DNA from: Colwellia chukchiensis
GTDB taxonomy: Bacteria; Pseudomonadota; Gammaproteobacteria; Enterobacterales; Alteromonadaceae
NCBI RefSeq assembly: GCF_002104455.1
Contig: NZ_NBOC01000001.1
Location: forward strand, 186,001-250,000
Length of the DNA stretch: 64,000 bases
Reading direction: 5' to 3'
In this document: one piece after another, positions 44,278 through 53,853 of the stretch
Layout of the letters: each line of letters starts with the position of its first letter
How positions within the stretch are numbered: the first letter of the stretch is position 1
Position numbers and translations under genes: made by a program
The notes under the pieces: model-generated
The model's input: the letters and a program-made list of their open reading frames with translations, nothing else
Told to the model about the DNA's origin: nothing
The model's database searches: none

Positions 44278-45084
44278 ATGAGCACTAAACCAGCCGCTAA
44301 GACTGACACGACAACTGGTGCGACAGAAAAGGCAACAGAGGCGCAGGTCGCCACTTGGCAAATTCCCAATGTACAAGCAAGCGAACACGCGGACCTTGAG
44401 CAAACCAATGCCCTAGGGAAGTCAAGAAACTGGCGCTTTGAGCCACCTGAAGAAAGCGAAGTTGTTGAGCCTACGCCATTAACAGCCGAAGACATCGAGG
44501 CGATAAGACAAGCCGCCTACGAGGAAGGTTTTTCGCAAGGCAAAGAAGAAGGCTTTGGTAAAGGCTTTGCTGAAGGTAAAGCAGAAGGGCACGAACAAGG
44601 CTTAAGTACAGGTTTTGATGAAGGTGTTAGTCAAGGCTTAGCTGAAGGCAAAGACACCAGTGATCAGCATATTGCCAGTTTACAAGCCTTGATCGAACAA
44701 TTACATCAGCCACTGGCCAAAGTCGAAAAAAATGTTGAGGCACAGTTATTAGAACTTGTGGTGCAATTAACGCAGGCGGTAACTAAGCATGAGGCAAAAA
44801 CCAACCCTGAAATTTTATTAACCGCCATTGCTGAAGGTATGAAAGCCCTACCGGCCCAAGAGCCAGAGACACAAATACTACTAAATCCGCAAGATATAAA
44901 ATTGGTTGAGCAAGAGTTTGGCGTGGAGCATATTCAGCAACAAGGTTGGCGCTTATTAGCCGCACCGCATTTAAGTGCCGGCAGTTGCCAAATAGAAAAC
45001 AGCACCTCTAATATCGACTTAAGCGTAAAGTCGCGTCTAAAGGAAGTGTTGGAATCGTTTTTGCAGGAAGCTTTACATCAATAA
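44278..45084 (+). CDS. fliH: Flagellar export ATPase regulator FliH
   Basis: Peripheral stalk and negative regulator of the FliI ATPase, linking it to FliN. The protein has 268 residues. Seen: a variable N-terminus, an unbroken run of GxxxG repeats in which glycine stands at every fourth residue from 84 to 124, a helical middle, and a C-terminal FliI-binding domain (QILLNPQDIKLVEQEF, LLAAPHLSAGSCQIENSTSN). 35 bases after fliG and 27 before fliI. Confidence 0.94.
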   Translation: MSTKPAAKTDTTTGATEKATEAQVATWQIPNVQASEHADLEQTNALGKSRNWRFEPPEESEVVEPTPLTAEDIEAIRQAAYEEGFSQGKEEGFGKGFAEGKAEGHEQGLSTGFDEGVSQGLAEGKDTSDQHIASLQALIEQLHQPLAKVEKNVEAQLLELVVQLTQAVTKHEAKTNPEILLTAIAEGMKALPAQEPETQILLNPQDIKLVEQEFGVEHIQQQGWRLLAAPHLSAGSCQIENSTSNIDLSVKSRLKEVLESFLQEALHQ

Positions 45085-45111
45085 TTTCATTCAGCAGCGT
45101 TAAGAGTTTCT

Positions 45112-46485
45112 ATGGTCGACATCAAGCGTATTACTGAACGTTTACAAAATTGCCAGCAATTTATTCACCCGCATCAAGTTTCGGTGGCCGGGCGCTTAGT
45201 GCGTGTTGTCGGGCTAACACTTGAAGCCGTCGGCGTCAAAGCACCTGTTGGCAGTCAATGTTTAGTAGCAACCTCCGCTGGCGATTTGATTGCAGAAGTG
45301 GTCGGATTTGCCCAAGACATCACGTTTTTGATGCCAGAGCAAAGCTTACAAGGGGTATTACCGGGGGCTCGTGTAGTGCCATTGGCCACTAAGGCCAGAC
45401 TACCCTTTTCTATGGATTTACTCGGTCGGGTGATTGATGGCGTAGGTAAGCCACTTGATGGCAAAGGGCCAATCAAAGCATCGGCGAGTTATCAATATGA
45501 TAGTAAACCCATCAATCCGTTGTCACGCCGTGCCATTTCTGAGCCGCTAGATGTAGGTGTGCGCTCAATCAACAGCTTTTTAACCGTAGGTGTTGGGCAG
45601 CGCATGGGCTTATTTGCGGGCTCAGGGGTCGGTAAAAGTGTCTTACTGGGGATGATGACGCGCGGCACAAATGCCGATGTTATTGTGGTTGGCTTAATCG
45701 GTGAACGTGGCCGAGAAGTGAAAGAGTTTATAGAAGATATTCTGGGTGAAGCAGGCCGCGCTCGTGCGGTTGTGGTAGCGGCGCCGGCAGATAACTCGCC
45801 ATTAATGCGCCTTAAAGGTTGCGAAACCGCAGTGCAAGTTAGCGAATACTTTCGTGACCAAGGGTTAAACGTTTTATTATTGGTTGACTCAATCACGCGT
45901 TATGCACAGGCACAACGAGAAATTGCACTGGCAGTAGGGGAGCCGCCAGCAACCAAAGGCTATCCGCCATCGGTTTTTTCTAAATTACCGCAATTAGTAG
46001 AACGTGCTGGTAATGGTGGTGACGGTCAAGGCGCTATTAGTGCGTTTTTTACCGTGCTTACCGAAGGTGATGACTTACAAGATCCGATAGCCGATGCGGC
46101 GCGGGCAATTTTAGATGGTCATATTGTCTTATCAAGAAAATTAGCCGATGCCGGCCATTACCCTGCGGTAGATATTGAAGGTTCTATTAGTCGTGTCATG
46201 CCACTGGTTACCAGTGCTGAGCACCAACAACTTGCGCAACAATTACGGCAGATTTATGCTTTATACCAAGAAAATAAAGATTTAATCTCAATTGGCGCAT
46301 ACAGCAAAGGTACCGACCCTAGAATCGATCAAGCGATTGATCTACAACCGGTTATGCAGTTCTTTTTACAGCAAAAAATGCTTGAAGTTATTCCTTACGA
46401 TCAAAGCTTAAGTCAGTTACAAGAAATATTAGCGGCGGCACAAGCACATGCGCAGCAAAACCAACAACATCAAGCAAGTCAGTAA
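45112..46485 (+). CDS. fliI: Flagellar type III export ATPase FliI
   Basis: Hexameric ATPase of the export gate, related to F1-beta. The protein has 457 residues. Seen: Walker A GSGVGKS at 170-176, [34 protein letters not shown] (Walker B region), and [19 protein letters not shown] and [19 protein letters not shown], all diagnostic of FliI. A Gln/His-rich tail ends the protein. 27 bases after fliH. Confidence 0.98.
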   Translation: MVDIKRITERLQNCQQFIHPHQVSVAGRLVRVVGLTLEAVGVKAPVGSQCLVATSAGDLIAEVVGFAQDITFLMPEQSLQGVLPGARVVPLATKARLPFSMDLLGRVIDGVGKPLDGKGPIKASASYQYDSKPINPLSRRAISEPLDVGVRSINSFLTVGVGQRMGLFAGSGVGKSVLLGMMTRGTNADVIVVGLIGERGREVKEFIEDILGEAGRARAVVVAAPADNSPLMRLKGCETAVQVSEYFRDQGLNVLLLVDSITRYAQAQREIALAVGEPPATKGYPPSVFSKLPQLVERAGNGGDGQGAISAFFTVLTEGDDLQDPIADAARAILDGHIVLSRKLADAGHYPAVDIEGSISRVMPLVTSAEHQQLAQQLRQIYALYQENKDLISIGAYSKGTDPRIDQAIDLQPVMQFFLQQKMLEVIPYDQSLSQLQEILAAAQAHAQQNQQHQASQ

Positions 46486-46507
46486 GGTGACCCGTCACTA
46501 GGTGATC

Positions 46508-46942
46508 ATGAAACAGTTAAATACGTTATATAAATTTGAGCTAGATAAAGAGCGAAAAGCATCACAGGCTTTGCAAGCTGCTGAGTTAGAGTATCAACAA
46601 AACAAGCTGCGTTTACAAAGTGTTAGCGATTATCGCTTAGAATATATGAAGCGCCTTAGCCAGCGCTCGTTGGCCGGAATTGACAGTGCCACCTATAGCC
46701 ATTTCCACGCCTTTATTGCCAAATTAGATAATGCCGCTGAACAAGTAAAAATTGCCCTACAGCAAGCAGAGTCACTGGTGGCAACACGCAAAAAACAATG
46801 GCTAGCACAACGACAAAAAATACAAGCGGTAGAAATTTTGCGCGACAAAAAGCTTGCCGAGTTGCAATTAGCCGAGCATAAGCGCGAGCAAAAAATGTTT
46901 GATGAAATCGCCACCCAACAATTTGTTCGACGCCAGTTTTAA
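46508..46942 (+). CDS. fliJ: Flagellar export chaperone FliJ
   Basis: Coiled-coil stalk protein that joins FliI to FlhA and recycles chaperones. The protein has 144 residues. The ATG at 46508 is preferred to the GTG two codons earlier, though the ribosome binding site is poor for both. Seen: MKQLNTLYKFELDKERKAS at the N-terminus, long heptad-rich helices and a Leu/Gln-rich end (QRQKIQAVEILRDKKLAELQ). 22 bases after fliI, last gene before a 145-base gap. Confidence 0.92.
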   Translation: MKQLNTLYKFELDKERKASQALQAAELEYQQNKLRLQSVSDYRLEYMKRLSQRSLAGIDSATYSHFHAFIAKLDNAAEQVKIALQQAESLVATRKKQWLAQRQKIQAVEILRDKKLAELQLAEHKREQKMFDEIATQQFVRRQF

Positions 46943-47007
46943 ACGTTAAGCGCTGCATTGCTTCTGCTCACTTCAATAGCTCAGTTTGTCTTACACGTTT
47001 TACCTTT

Positions 47008-47022
47008 TGGAATAAAAATTGC
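47008..47022 (+). promoter_or_regulatory. Candidate sigma-54 promoter of fliK
   Basis: TGGAAT-AAAAA-TTGC, GG and GC ten bases apart with a perfect TTGC -12 box and two changes in the -24 box. The predicted start is about 54 bases before fliK. Confidence 0.5.
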
Positions 47023-47087
47023 TTAACTTAGTGAGTGTGCCGGTAGTTAATGAATACGGCTTAAATAATTGTTAAGAAAGGTTTGCT

Positions 47088-49289
47088 ATGCCTGAATTAA
47101 AAGTATTGTCTATAGATATTGCCACTAGCTCTGATAGTAAAGCAGCTCAGGGGCAGGCGGTAATTAAAAACCAAATAAGAGGTCAGGCTTTTTCTGCCGA
47201 AATGGCGCAGCACTACCCCAACAACACAGCGGCAGCTCAGCCGGAAAATAATCAAGAACACGGCAATAATGGGTCAGCAGCGGCAAACCAACCACCTCTG
47301 TTAATCAAAGCCGTGTCGATAGTGAAAGCCGGCGATGAACATACTTTACCCGTGCCAATATCACCCGAGCAAGCATTAGCATCGGCTAACATGGACAGTA
47401 CAATGAGCGCAGGTGTTGCAACTAAGGCGGTATCTGAATCGCCACGATCTCAGTCAGAACCAACCCAGCCTAAGACAAAGCCAAACCTTGAAATACCGTT
47501 AAAGGCGCACATTAAAGGCGAAGATAGTCATATTTTGCCGGTACCTTTACCCATAGATAAGGTGGAATTAAGCGCTACAATTCTTAATAAGCCAACAGAT
47601 ATTCAAAGCCGCAATCAAGGCCCGCTAGCAAAAGTTCAACAGCAAGAAAAAAGCACAACAAAAGCCGATGAAAAAACCTTACCTGTGCCAATGACACCGT
47701 TGAAAGCGGCTCAGCAAAGTGCCGCACTCGATAAAGTTTCTTATCAAGCCGATGTCAAAATAGCCGCAGAGCCGAAGCTTGTAGAAAACAGTAGCTCGCA
47801 TACCTTAAGTGCGCAAACGCCAAATACGTCACGCGGTATCAATAACGCCGTTAATGCTAAAGACTTATTGACTATGCTAAGTGGCAGTAAGGAGTTATTG
47901 AGTAGCGAAAGCAAGGTGAGTAATGGTCATGTTGGTGCAACAGCGCTAACGCGTGATAGTGCGCAAACTGAACAAACAACACAAAAAGTCGCTGTCGAAA
48001 AGCAAACTTTAACTAACACCAATGTACAAGCGTCAAATGCTGAAGGTAGCAGCAAAAAATTGGCGACAGCATCGACAGATGTAGGGAAAGGTTTTAGCCA
48101 AACCACTAGCAGTATCAAGCCAGAGGCTGGGCCAAGCAAGGCTAACGCGAAAGCTGTTATTAATACTCAACTAGACAGTATTCAGCCCAGCAATATTAAA
48201 GTAGCCAACAAGGCCGTAAATATAGCGACAATCAGTGATAATAAAAAGTCGCTTGCAGAGCCAACAGAAACCGCAACGATTACGCGTCGAGCAACGCATG
48301 AGTTGTTACCAAGCGATGACGCTGAATTACAGCAATCTCATGCTGGCAAAGATAGCCGCGAGACGAACGCAATAAATACAGCCACAACGCAAGTCGACAG
48401 CAAGCTCAATCAAGAATCAGGGCTGGTAACCTCTGCAGCTGAGGGCAAGCAACGGCAAGTTATGGCAGCCACACTAGGGGCAACAACACAAGCTGAGCCA
48501 GGAACTGATACTAAACAAGCACGGATTATTAATCAGAGCACAGCTAGCTTGGTTGCTGCAAGTGACGGTGACGCGAAACCTGCCGCTCAGGCCAAAGCGG
48601 TTGCACATGAAGCCCGCGAGCAAGTTAATAGCCGTGAGTTAACCTTAGAACCTGTAATAAAAGCAGAACAAGAAAAACCGCAAGCAAGTGCGGAAAAGCT
48701 CAGTGCTAGCTTTAACCAAACACTGGCAGCGCAAGCCATGAAACAAACCTCAGCGGCTGCAGAAATAATGACACAGCAAGAACATAATATCACTGCAACC
48801 GCCAGTAAACTGACCACTAATGCCGTGCATAGTGCAAAACCTATGACAGCGGTTAATGCTGAAACTATCGCTGTTTATCGCAAAGATTTTGCCAATGCTC
48901 TAAAAGATAAAGTGATGGTGATGATTAATCAGAAAGTGCAACAAGTTGACATTCAACTCGATCCGCCCGAGTTAGGCAATGTTCATGTACGAGTAAACTT
49001 GCAACAAGAGCAAGCGGCGGTGCAGTTTATTGTGCAGAACCCGCAGGCAAAAGAAGCGTTAGAGCAGCACTTGGGGCGATTGCGAGACATGTTAGCGCAA
49101 AGTGGTGTTGACGTTGGCGACACCAATATCGAACAACGAGCAGCGAATGAGCAAAATAGTGACCATGGAGGCAGTCAAGCGCAGCAGCGTGGTGATGGTC
49201 AAAGCGGCGAAGATATTGGCGAAGAAAGCGCCGATGTTGCAATAAACTTATACCAAGCGTCGTCAACAGGGGTTGATTACTACGCATAA
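47088..49289 (+). CDS. fliK: Flagellar hook-length control protein FliK
   Basis: Secreted ruler that switches export from hook to filament subunits through FlhB. The protein has 733 residues, much longer than the Salmonella protein (about 405). Seen: a long low-complexity Ala/Ser/Thr/Lys/Gln-rich region (about 1-590) with three copies of an LPVP repeat (82-100, 144-163, 193-212), and a compact C-terminal Flg_hook domain about 600-690 (KVQQVDIQLDPPELGNVHVR, VQFIVQNPQAKEALEQHLGR, LRDMLAQSGVDVGD). The C-domain identifies the protein. It stands alone between fliJ and fliL. Confidence 0.93.
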   Translation: MPELKVLSIDIATSSDSKAAQGQAVIKNQIRGQAFSAEMAQHYPNNTAAAQPENNQEHGNNGSAAANQPPLLIKAVSIVKAGDEHTLPVPISPEQALASANMDSTMSAGVATKAVSESPRSQSEPTQPKTKPNLEIPLKAHIKGEDSHILPVPLPIDKVELSATILNKPTDIQSRNQGPLAKVQQQEKSTTKADEKTLPVPMTPLKAAQQSAALDKVSYQADVKIAAEPKLVENSSSHTLSAQTPNTSRGINNAVNAKDLLTMLSGSKELLSSESKVSNGHVGATALTRDSAQTEQTTQKVAVEKQTLTNTNVQASNAEGSSKKLATASTDVGKGFSQTTSSIKPEAGPSKANAKAVINTQLDSIQPSNIKVANKAVNIATISDNKKSLAEPTETATITRRATHELLPSDDAELQQSHAGKDSRETNAINTATTQVDSKLNQESGLVTSAAEGKQRQVMAATLGATTQAEPGTDTKQARIINQSTASLVAASDGDAKPAAQAKAVAHEAREQVNSRELTLEPVIKAEQEKPQASAEKLSASFNQTLAAQAMKQTSAAAEIMTQQEHNITATASKLTTNAVHSAKPMTAVNAETIAVYRKDFANALKDKVMVMINQKVQQVDIQLDPPELGNVHVRVNLQQEQAAVQFIVQNPQAKEALEQHLGRLRDMLAQSGVDVGDTNIEQRAANEQNSDHGGSQAQQRGDGQSGEDIGEESADVAINLYQASSTGVDYYA

Positions 49290-49392
49290 CCGTTGCTAAT
49301 AGAATGATTATATTTGAGAAAACACGTTGGATTAGTGGCTATTCGAGGATATATTACCCCAATAGCGTAATAACACAGAACAGGTAGAGTAA

Positions 49393-49929
49393 ATGGCAGA
49401 CGAACAAGAACTGGAAATGGAAGGCTCAGGGAAAAAAAAGCAGCTGATCATCATAGTTGCAATTGTTGTAATATTAGCGATAGCAGGGGCGGCAGCATTT
49501 GTTTTACTCAGCGGTGACGACGAGGTTTCTCAAGCTGAAATTGACGCAGCGTTAAGCTCAGACTCAGCGAGCGAACCCGCATCAGCGTCGAGCGGCAAAG
49601 CAAAACTCGGTAGTGCTTTATATGTGCCGATGCCGCGACCATTTCGTTTTAATGTGCCAGGTGCTGCGCGTGATCGTTTTGTTGAGATCAGAGTGCAATT
49701 ACTGGTGCGAGGAGCGAAAAACGAAGAAGCGGCGAAAAAACATGTGCCCTTGATTGAAAGTACCTTGCTGGCAGTGTTTTCGCAGGCCAATGCTGATGAT
49801 CTTGCCACCACAGCAGGAAAAACCGCCTTAAAAGATAAGTCGTTAACCGAAGTGCAAAAGATCATGAGCGAAGTGGAAGGGGATGCCATTGTTGAAAGAG
49901 TGTTATTTACCGGCTTTGTAATGCAATAA
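49393..49929 (+). CDS. fliL: Flagellar basal body-associated protein FliL
   Basis: Single-pass inner-membrane protein that stabilises stator-rotor interaction. The protein has 178 residues. Seen: a charged cytoplasmic N-terminus, membrane helix about 19-38 (IIIVAIVVILAIAGAAAFVL), a Ser/Ala-rich linker and a periplasmic FliL domain (YVPMPRPFRFNVPGAARDR, FVEIRVQLLVRG) ending GFVMQ. First gene of fliLMNOPQR, 103 bases after fliK with no recognised promoter in that gap. Confidence 0.94.
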   Translation: MADEQELEMEGSGKKKQLIIIVAIVVILAIAGAAAFVLLSGDDEVSQAEIDAALSSDSASEPASASSGKAKLGSALYVPMPRPFRFNVPGAARDRFVEIRVQLLVRGAKNEEAAKKHVPLIESTLLAVFSQANADDLATTAGKTALKDKSLTEVQKIMSEVEGDAIVERVLFTGFVMQ

Positions 49930-49972
49930 ATTTGTCAGTGCAATTTAACTAATAATAGAAAGAGACTAGCGT

Positions 49973-51034
49973 GTGAGTGACTTATTATCTCAAGACGAAA
50001 TCGATGCCCTACTTCATGGTGTCGATGATGTTGAAGAAGAGGAAATAGTAGAAGACTTTTCGCAATCTGATGGTATGTCAGACTATGACTTTTCATCGCA
50101 AGATCGCATAGTTCGTGGTCGCATGCCAACACTGGAAATGGTTAATGAGCGCTTTGCTCGCCATATGCGCATTAGTTTATTTAATATGATGCGTCGCAGT
50201 GCAGAAGTATCGATTAACGGTATTCAAATGATCAAATTTGGCGAATATGTGCATACCTTATTTGTGCCAACCAGTTTGAATATGGTACGTTTTCGACCAT
50301 TAAAAGGCACCGCGCTATTGACCATGGAAGCACGGTTAGTATTCATACTCGTGGATAATTTTTTTGGTGGTGACGGACGTTACCATGCCAAAATTGAAGG
50401 GCGGGAGTTTACACCCACCGAACGCCGTATCGTGCAAATGTTGCTAAAAATTATCTTCGAAGACTATAAAGAAGCCTGGTCGCCAGTGATGGATGTCTCC
50501 TTTGAGTATCTTGACTCAGAAGTTAACCCGTCAATGGCCAATATCGTTAGTCCCACTGAAGTCGTTGTGATCAGCTCATTTCATATCGAACTTGATGGCG
50601 GCGGTGGTGACTTCCATGTGGCATTACCCTACGCCATGTTAGAGCCAATCCGCGAATTGCTCGATGCTGGTGTGCAAAGTGACAAAGAAGATACCGATAT
50701 GCGTTGGTCAAAGGCGCTGCGAGATGAAATTATGGATGTGCCAGTAGAGCTATCTACTAAATTTATTGAAGCCGAGTTATCTTTGCAAAAAATTATGGAC
50801 TTGAAAGCTGGTGATATTATTCCAGTTGAAATGCCAGATCATATTACCGTGTTGGTTGAAAACCTACCTTCTTTTCGTGCCAAGCTAGGTCGTAGTCGTG
50901 ATAATTTGGCCATAAAGATAGAGTCAAAAATTAAACGTCCTGAATCAGTAAAATCAGAACTGACCATTTTAACCAAAGGGGGTAAGCGTTTAGACAGTGA
51001 CGCTGAACTGCATATGTTAGAAGATGATCTGTAA
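49973..51034 (+). CDS. fliM: Flagellar motor switch protein FliM
   Basis: C-ring subunit that receives phospho-CheY and switches rotation. The protein has 353 residues. Seen: the N-terminal CheY-binding peptide LLSQDEIDALLHG (4-16), an acidic linker, the CheC-like middle domain (LEMVNERFARHMRISLFNMM) and a C-terminal SpoA domain (about 265-340). GTG start with an AGAAAGAG site. 43 bases after fliL. Confidence 0.97.
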   Translation: MSDLLSQDEIDALLHGVDDVEEEEIVEDFSQSDGMSDYDFSSQDRIVRGRMPTLEMVNERFARHMRISLFNMMRRSAEVSINGIQMIKFGEYVHTLFVPTSLNMVRFRPLKGTALLTMEARLVFILVDNFFGGDGRYHAKIEGREFTPTERRIVQMLLKIIFEDYKEAWSPVMDVSFEYLDSEVNPSMANIVSPTEVVVISSFHIELDGGGGDFHVALPYAMLEPIRELLDAGVQSDKEDTDMRWSKALRDEIMDVPVELSTKFIEAELSLQKIMDLKAGDIIPVEMPDHITVLVENLPSFRAKLGRSRDNLAIKIESKIKRPESVKSELTILTKGGKRLDSDAELHMLEDDL

Positions 51035-51145
51035 ACATTTTTTTATTCAATGTGGTGTAAAAATCGCATAAAACAGCGTAAAGCGTAATAACAACACAAG
51101 CAGCAACTATTTGACGCTGCCTGGGTAAATTTTAAGGCGAACAGT

Positions 51146-51538
51146 ATGAGCACAGAAAACGAAGATGATTTAGGCATGTGGGACGAGGCGATGGATGAAC
51201 AAGCCGCCGCAGAAGCCGCTGAAACCGTTGAGCTAGAAGACTTAGAAGAAGAAGGCGAAGCGATCACCGGTGAAGAAAAGCGTAAACTTGATGCCATTTT
51301 AGATATACCTGTGACCATTTCTATGGAAGTTGGCCGCAGCAACATTAGCATTCGTAACTTACTGCAACTGAACCAAGGTTCAGTGGTTGAGCTCGATAGA
51401 GTCGCGGGTGAAGCATTGGATGTGTTAGTTAATGGCACTTTAATAGCGCATGGTGAGGTGGTTGTGGTAAACGACAAGTTCGGTATTCGCTTAACTGATG
51501 TTATCAGTCAAGTTGAACGCATTAAAAAGTTAAAATAA
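51146..51538 (+). CDS. fliN: Flagellar motor switch protein FliN
   Basis: C-ring base, docking site for FliH/FliI. The protein has 130 residues: an acidic Glu/Ala-rich N-terminus (about 1-45, with MWDEAMDEQAAAEAAE) and a SpoA domain about 50-125 (ILDIPVTISMEVGRSNISIR, LLQLNQGSVVELDRVAGEAL). The 111-base gap after fliM is longer than others in the cluster but has no terminator. Confidence 0.97.
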   Translation: MSTENEDDLGMWDEAMDEQAAAEAAETVELEDLEEEGEAITGEEKRKLDAILDIPVTISMEVGRSNISIRNLLQLNQGSVVELDRVAGEALDVLVNGTLIAHGEVVVVNDKFGIRLTDVISQVERIKKLK

Positions 51539-51543
51539 CAGCG

Positions 51544-52014
51544 ATGAAAAAATTCATTGTGCTGAGTACTTTTTGGCTGAGTCACTGGCTGTATGCCGAA
51601 GAGTTAGCCACAGATGCAGCTACCGCTGAGCTACCTGTCACTGAAATGCCGGTTCAGGTGGGTAAGCATGTTGCGAGTAACCTCGATGCCATGAGCATGA
51701 TTATTTCTTTACTCATGGTGTTGGCGGTGATCTTTGTTAGTGCCATGGTGTTAAAGCGCTTTCAGGGTGTGCGTCAATCCATTAACGGGATGCAAATAGT
51801 CACTAGCTTACACTTGGGTGCAAAAGAAAAGTTAGTGGTAGTGCAAGCGGGCGAACAACAACTATTGTTGGGGGTGACACCGCAGCAAATTAGTTTGTTA
51901 AAAACCCTCGATAAACCCCTGCAAGCTAACGCAGAAGTTACTAATGATTTTGCAAAATCCTTTGCTAACATACTGAAACAAAAGTCGACTAAAGCTCATG
52001 ACAAACAACCATAA
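51544..52014 (+). CDS. fliO: Flagellar export apparatus protein FliO
   Basis: Assists assembly of the FliP core of the export gate. The protein has 156 residues. Seen: an N-terminal hydrophobic signal (to about residue 18), a membrane helix about 55-75 ([20 protein letters not shown]), and a FliO domain ([35 protein letters not shown]). Five bases after fliN, overlapping fliP by 17 bases. Confidence 0.92.
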   Translation: MKKFIVLSTFWLSHWLYAEELATDAATAELPVTEMPVQVGKHVASNLDAMSMIISLLMVLAVIFVSAMVLKRFQGVRQSINGMQIVTSLHLGAKEKLVVVQAGEQQLLLGVTPQQISLLKTLDKPLQANAEVTNDFAKSFANILKQKSTKAHDKQP

Positions 52015-52792
52015 TTTTCGCTATTTTTCCGCAAAAAAACTGATTGCCCTCGGCTTAGCGTTGTTGTCTCTATTACTGGTGAGTCAGCATAGTTATGCCG
52101 CCAATGATTTGTCATTATCTGCGCTCAAGCTAACCACTAACCCTGATGGCTCGCAAGAGTATTCAGTGACCCTACAAATTTTGATCTTTATGACCGCGCT
52201 GAGCTTTATTCCAGCCGCGGTGATCATGATGACTTCGTTTACGCGTATCGTGGTGGTTATGGCGATATTGCGACAAGCGTTTGGTTTGCAGCAAACGCCG
52301 TCTAATCAGGTGATCATCGGCATTACCTTGTTTATGACGCTCTTTATAATGACACCGGTTTACAACGAGATTAATGCCCGTGCTATTCAACCCTATTTGC
52401 AAGAGCAATTAACCTCAGTTGAAGCCATTAATAGTGCCAAAGTACCACTGCGCGCCTTTATGCTTGAACAAACGAGAATTAAAGACCTCGACACCTTAGC
52501 CAGTATGGCGGGCATTGAACAAGTGGCTCAGCCGACAGACTTGCCCATGACAGTGATCATTCCGGCGTTTGTCATCAGCGAGCTAAAAACCGCATTTCAA
52601 ATTGGTTTTATGCTCTTTATTCCGTTTTTGATCATAGATTTAGTGGTCGCCAGTATCTTGATGGCCATGGGTATGATGATGCTCTCTCCCATGATAGTGT
52701 CATTGCCGTTTAAACTTATGCTGTTTGTATTGATTGATGGCTGGAACTTAGTCATAGGCACACTGGCCACCAGTTATGGTATGGGAGCTTAG
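51998..52792 (+). CDS. fliP: Flagellar export gate protein FliP
   Basis: Pore-forming subunit of the FliPQR core. The protein has 264 residues. Seen: a cleavable signal peptide (about 1-34, ending SQHSYA), then four membrane segments and the family motifs [47 protein letters not shown] and [19 protein letters not shown]. The ATG overlaps the end of fliO. Confidence 0.97.
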   Translation: MTNNHNFRYFSAKKLIALGLALLSLLLVSQHSYAANDLSLSALKLTTNPDGSQEYSVTLQILIFMTALSFIPAAVIMMTSFTRIVVVMAILRQAFGLQQTPSNQVIIGITLFMTLFIMTPVYNEINARAIQPYLQEQLTSVEAINSAKVPLRAFMLEQTRIKDLDTLASMAGIEQVAQPTDLPMTVIIPAFVISELKTAFQIGFMLFIPFLIIDLVVASILMAMGMMMLSPMIVSLPFKLMLFVLIDGWNLVIGTLATSYGMGA

Positions 52793-52795
52793 CTC

Positions 52796-53065
52796 ATGAG
52801 CCCTGAGGTTTTTGTTGATATTTTACGCGACGCCTTATTTTTGGTGATAGTGTTAGTTTCTGCCGTGATTGTGCCAAGCTTGCTCATCGGCTTGGTGGTG
52901 GCAGTGTTTCAAGCCGCAACCTCTATCAACGAGCAAACCTTAAGTTTTTTACCGCGCTTAATTGTGACGCTACTAGCGCTGATCATCGGCGGGCATTGGC
53001 TAGTGCAGCAATTAATGGACTACGCTATCGCGCTGATTGCTAGTATTCCCAGTGTGGTGAGTTAG
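52796..53065 (+). CDS. fliQ: Flagellar export gate protein FliQ
   Basis: Small two-helix membrane subunit of the FliPQR gate. The protein has 89 residues with helices about 15-38 and 50-75, and the LIGLVVAVFQAATSINEQTL motif. Three bases after fliP, two before fliR. Confidence 0.97.
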   Translation: MSPEVFVDILRDALFLVIVLVSAVIVPSLLIGLVVAVFQAATSINEQTLSFLPRLIVTLLALIIGGHWLVQQLMDYAIALIASIPSVVS

Positions 53066-53067
53066 CC

Positions 53068-53853
53068 ATGGAGTTCACCGAGTCAGTTATCAATCAAACC
53101 TTGGCTGACTTTTTACTGCCTTTGGCGCGTATTTCTGCCATGGTAATGTCTATGATAGGGCTAGGCGCAAAAGCTATTCCTGGGCGTATTAAACTATTTT
53201 TTTGTTTAGCCGTCACCATAGCGGTTATGCCAGCCTTACCACCCGCACGCGTGGATAATTTATTTTCATTGGCAACCTCCTTGTTGATTGGCCAACAAAT
53301 GATAATCGGCATCATGCTCGGCTTTGTTACTGTGATGGTGGTTAATACCTTTACCTTAGCGGGTCAAATTATTGCCATGCAAACGGGTTTAGGTTTCGCC
53401 TCCTTAGTTGATCCCGCCAGCGGTACCAATGTCCCGGCGGTGGGTCAGTTTTTTCTAATTCTATCGTCATTATTATTTTGGGCCATGGATGGGCATTTAG
53501 CCTATTTACACTTTGTGGTGGCTAGCTTTGATACCATCCCCATCCCCATGACTGACTTTGCCAGTATCAAGTTAAAAGAAGTAGCGCAATGGGGCAGTTG
53601 GATGTTTGCAACCGCGCTGTCGTTAGCCATTGCGCCGTTAACCGCGATGTTATTAATTAACTTTTCGTTTGGTATCATGACCCGCGCCGCGCCGCAATTA
53701 AACATTTTTGCCATTGGTTTTCCTATTACCATGTGTGCTGGCTTATTAATCATGTGGTTAACCATGGGCAATTTTTATAACCATTTTGTGATGCAATGGC
53801 AACGGGCCCTAGACTTTAGCTGCTACTTAATTGATTGTGGAGCGAGTCCCTAA
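53068..53853 (+). CDS. fliR: Flagellar export gate protein FliR
   Basis: Membrane subunit completing the FliPQR pore. The protein has 261 residues with about six hydrophobic segments, the family pattern RISAMVMSMIGLGAKAIPGR and LIGQQMIIGIMLGFVTVMVV, and GFASLVDPASGTNVPAVGQF. Its TAA stop shares one base with the flhB ATG. Confidence 0.96.
   Translation: MEFTESVINQTLADFLLPLARISAMVMSMIGLGAKAIPGRIKLFFCLAVTIAVMPALPPARVDNLFSLATSLLIGQQMIIGIMLGFVTVMVVNTFTLAGQIIAMQTGLGFASLVDPASGTNVPAVGQFFLILSSLLFWAMDGHLAYLHFVVASFDTIPIPMTDFASIKLKEVAQWGSWMFATALSLAIAPLTAMLLINFSFGIMTRAAPQLNIFAIGFPITMCAGLLIMWLTMGNFYNHFVMQWQRALDFSCYLIDCGASP

Noticed and set aside
51043-51477. 144-codon minus-strand frame over fliN
   Set aside because: Low-complexity Ser-rich translation antisense to fliN; no ribosome binding site or homology recognised.
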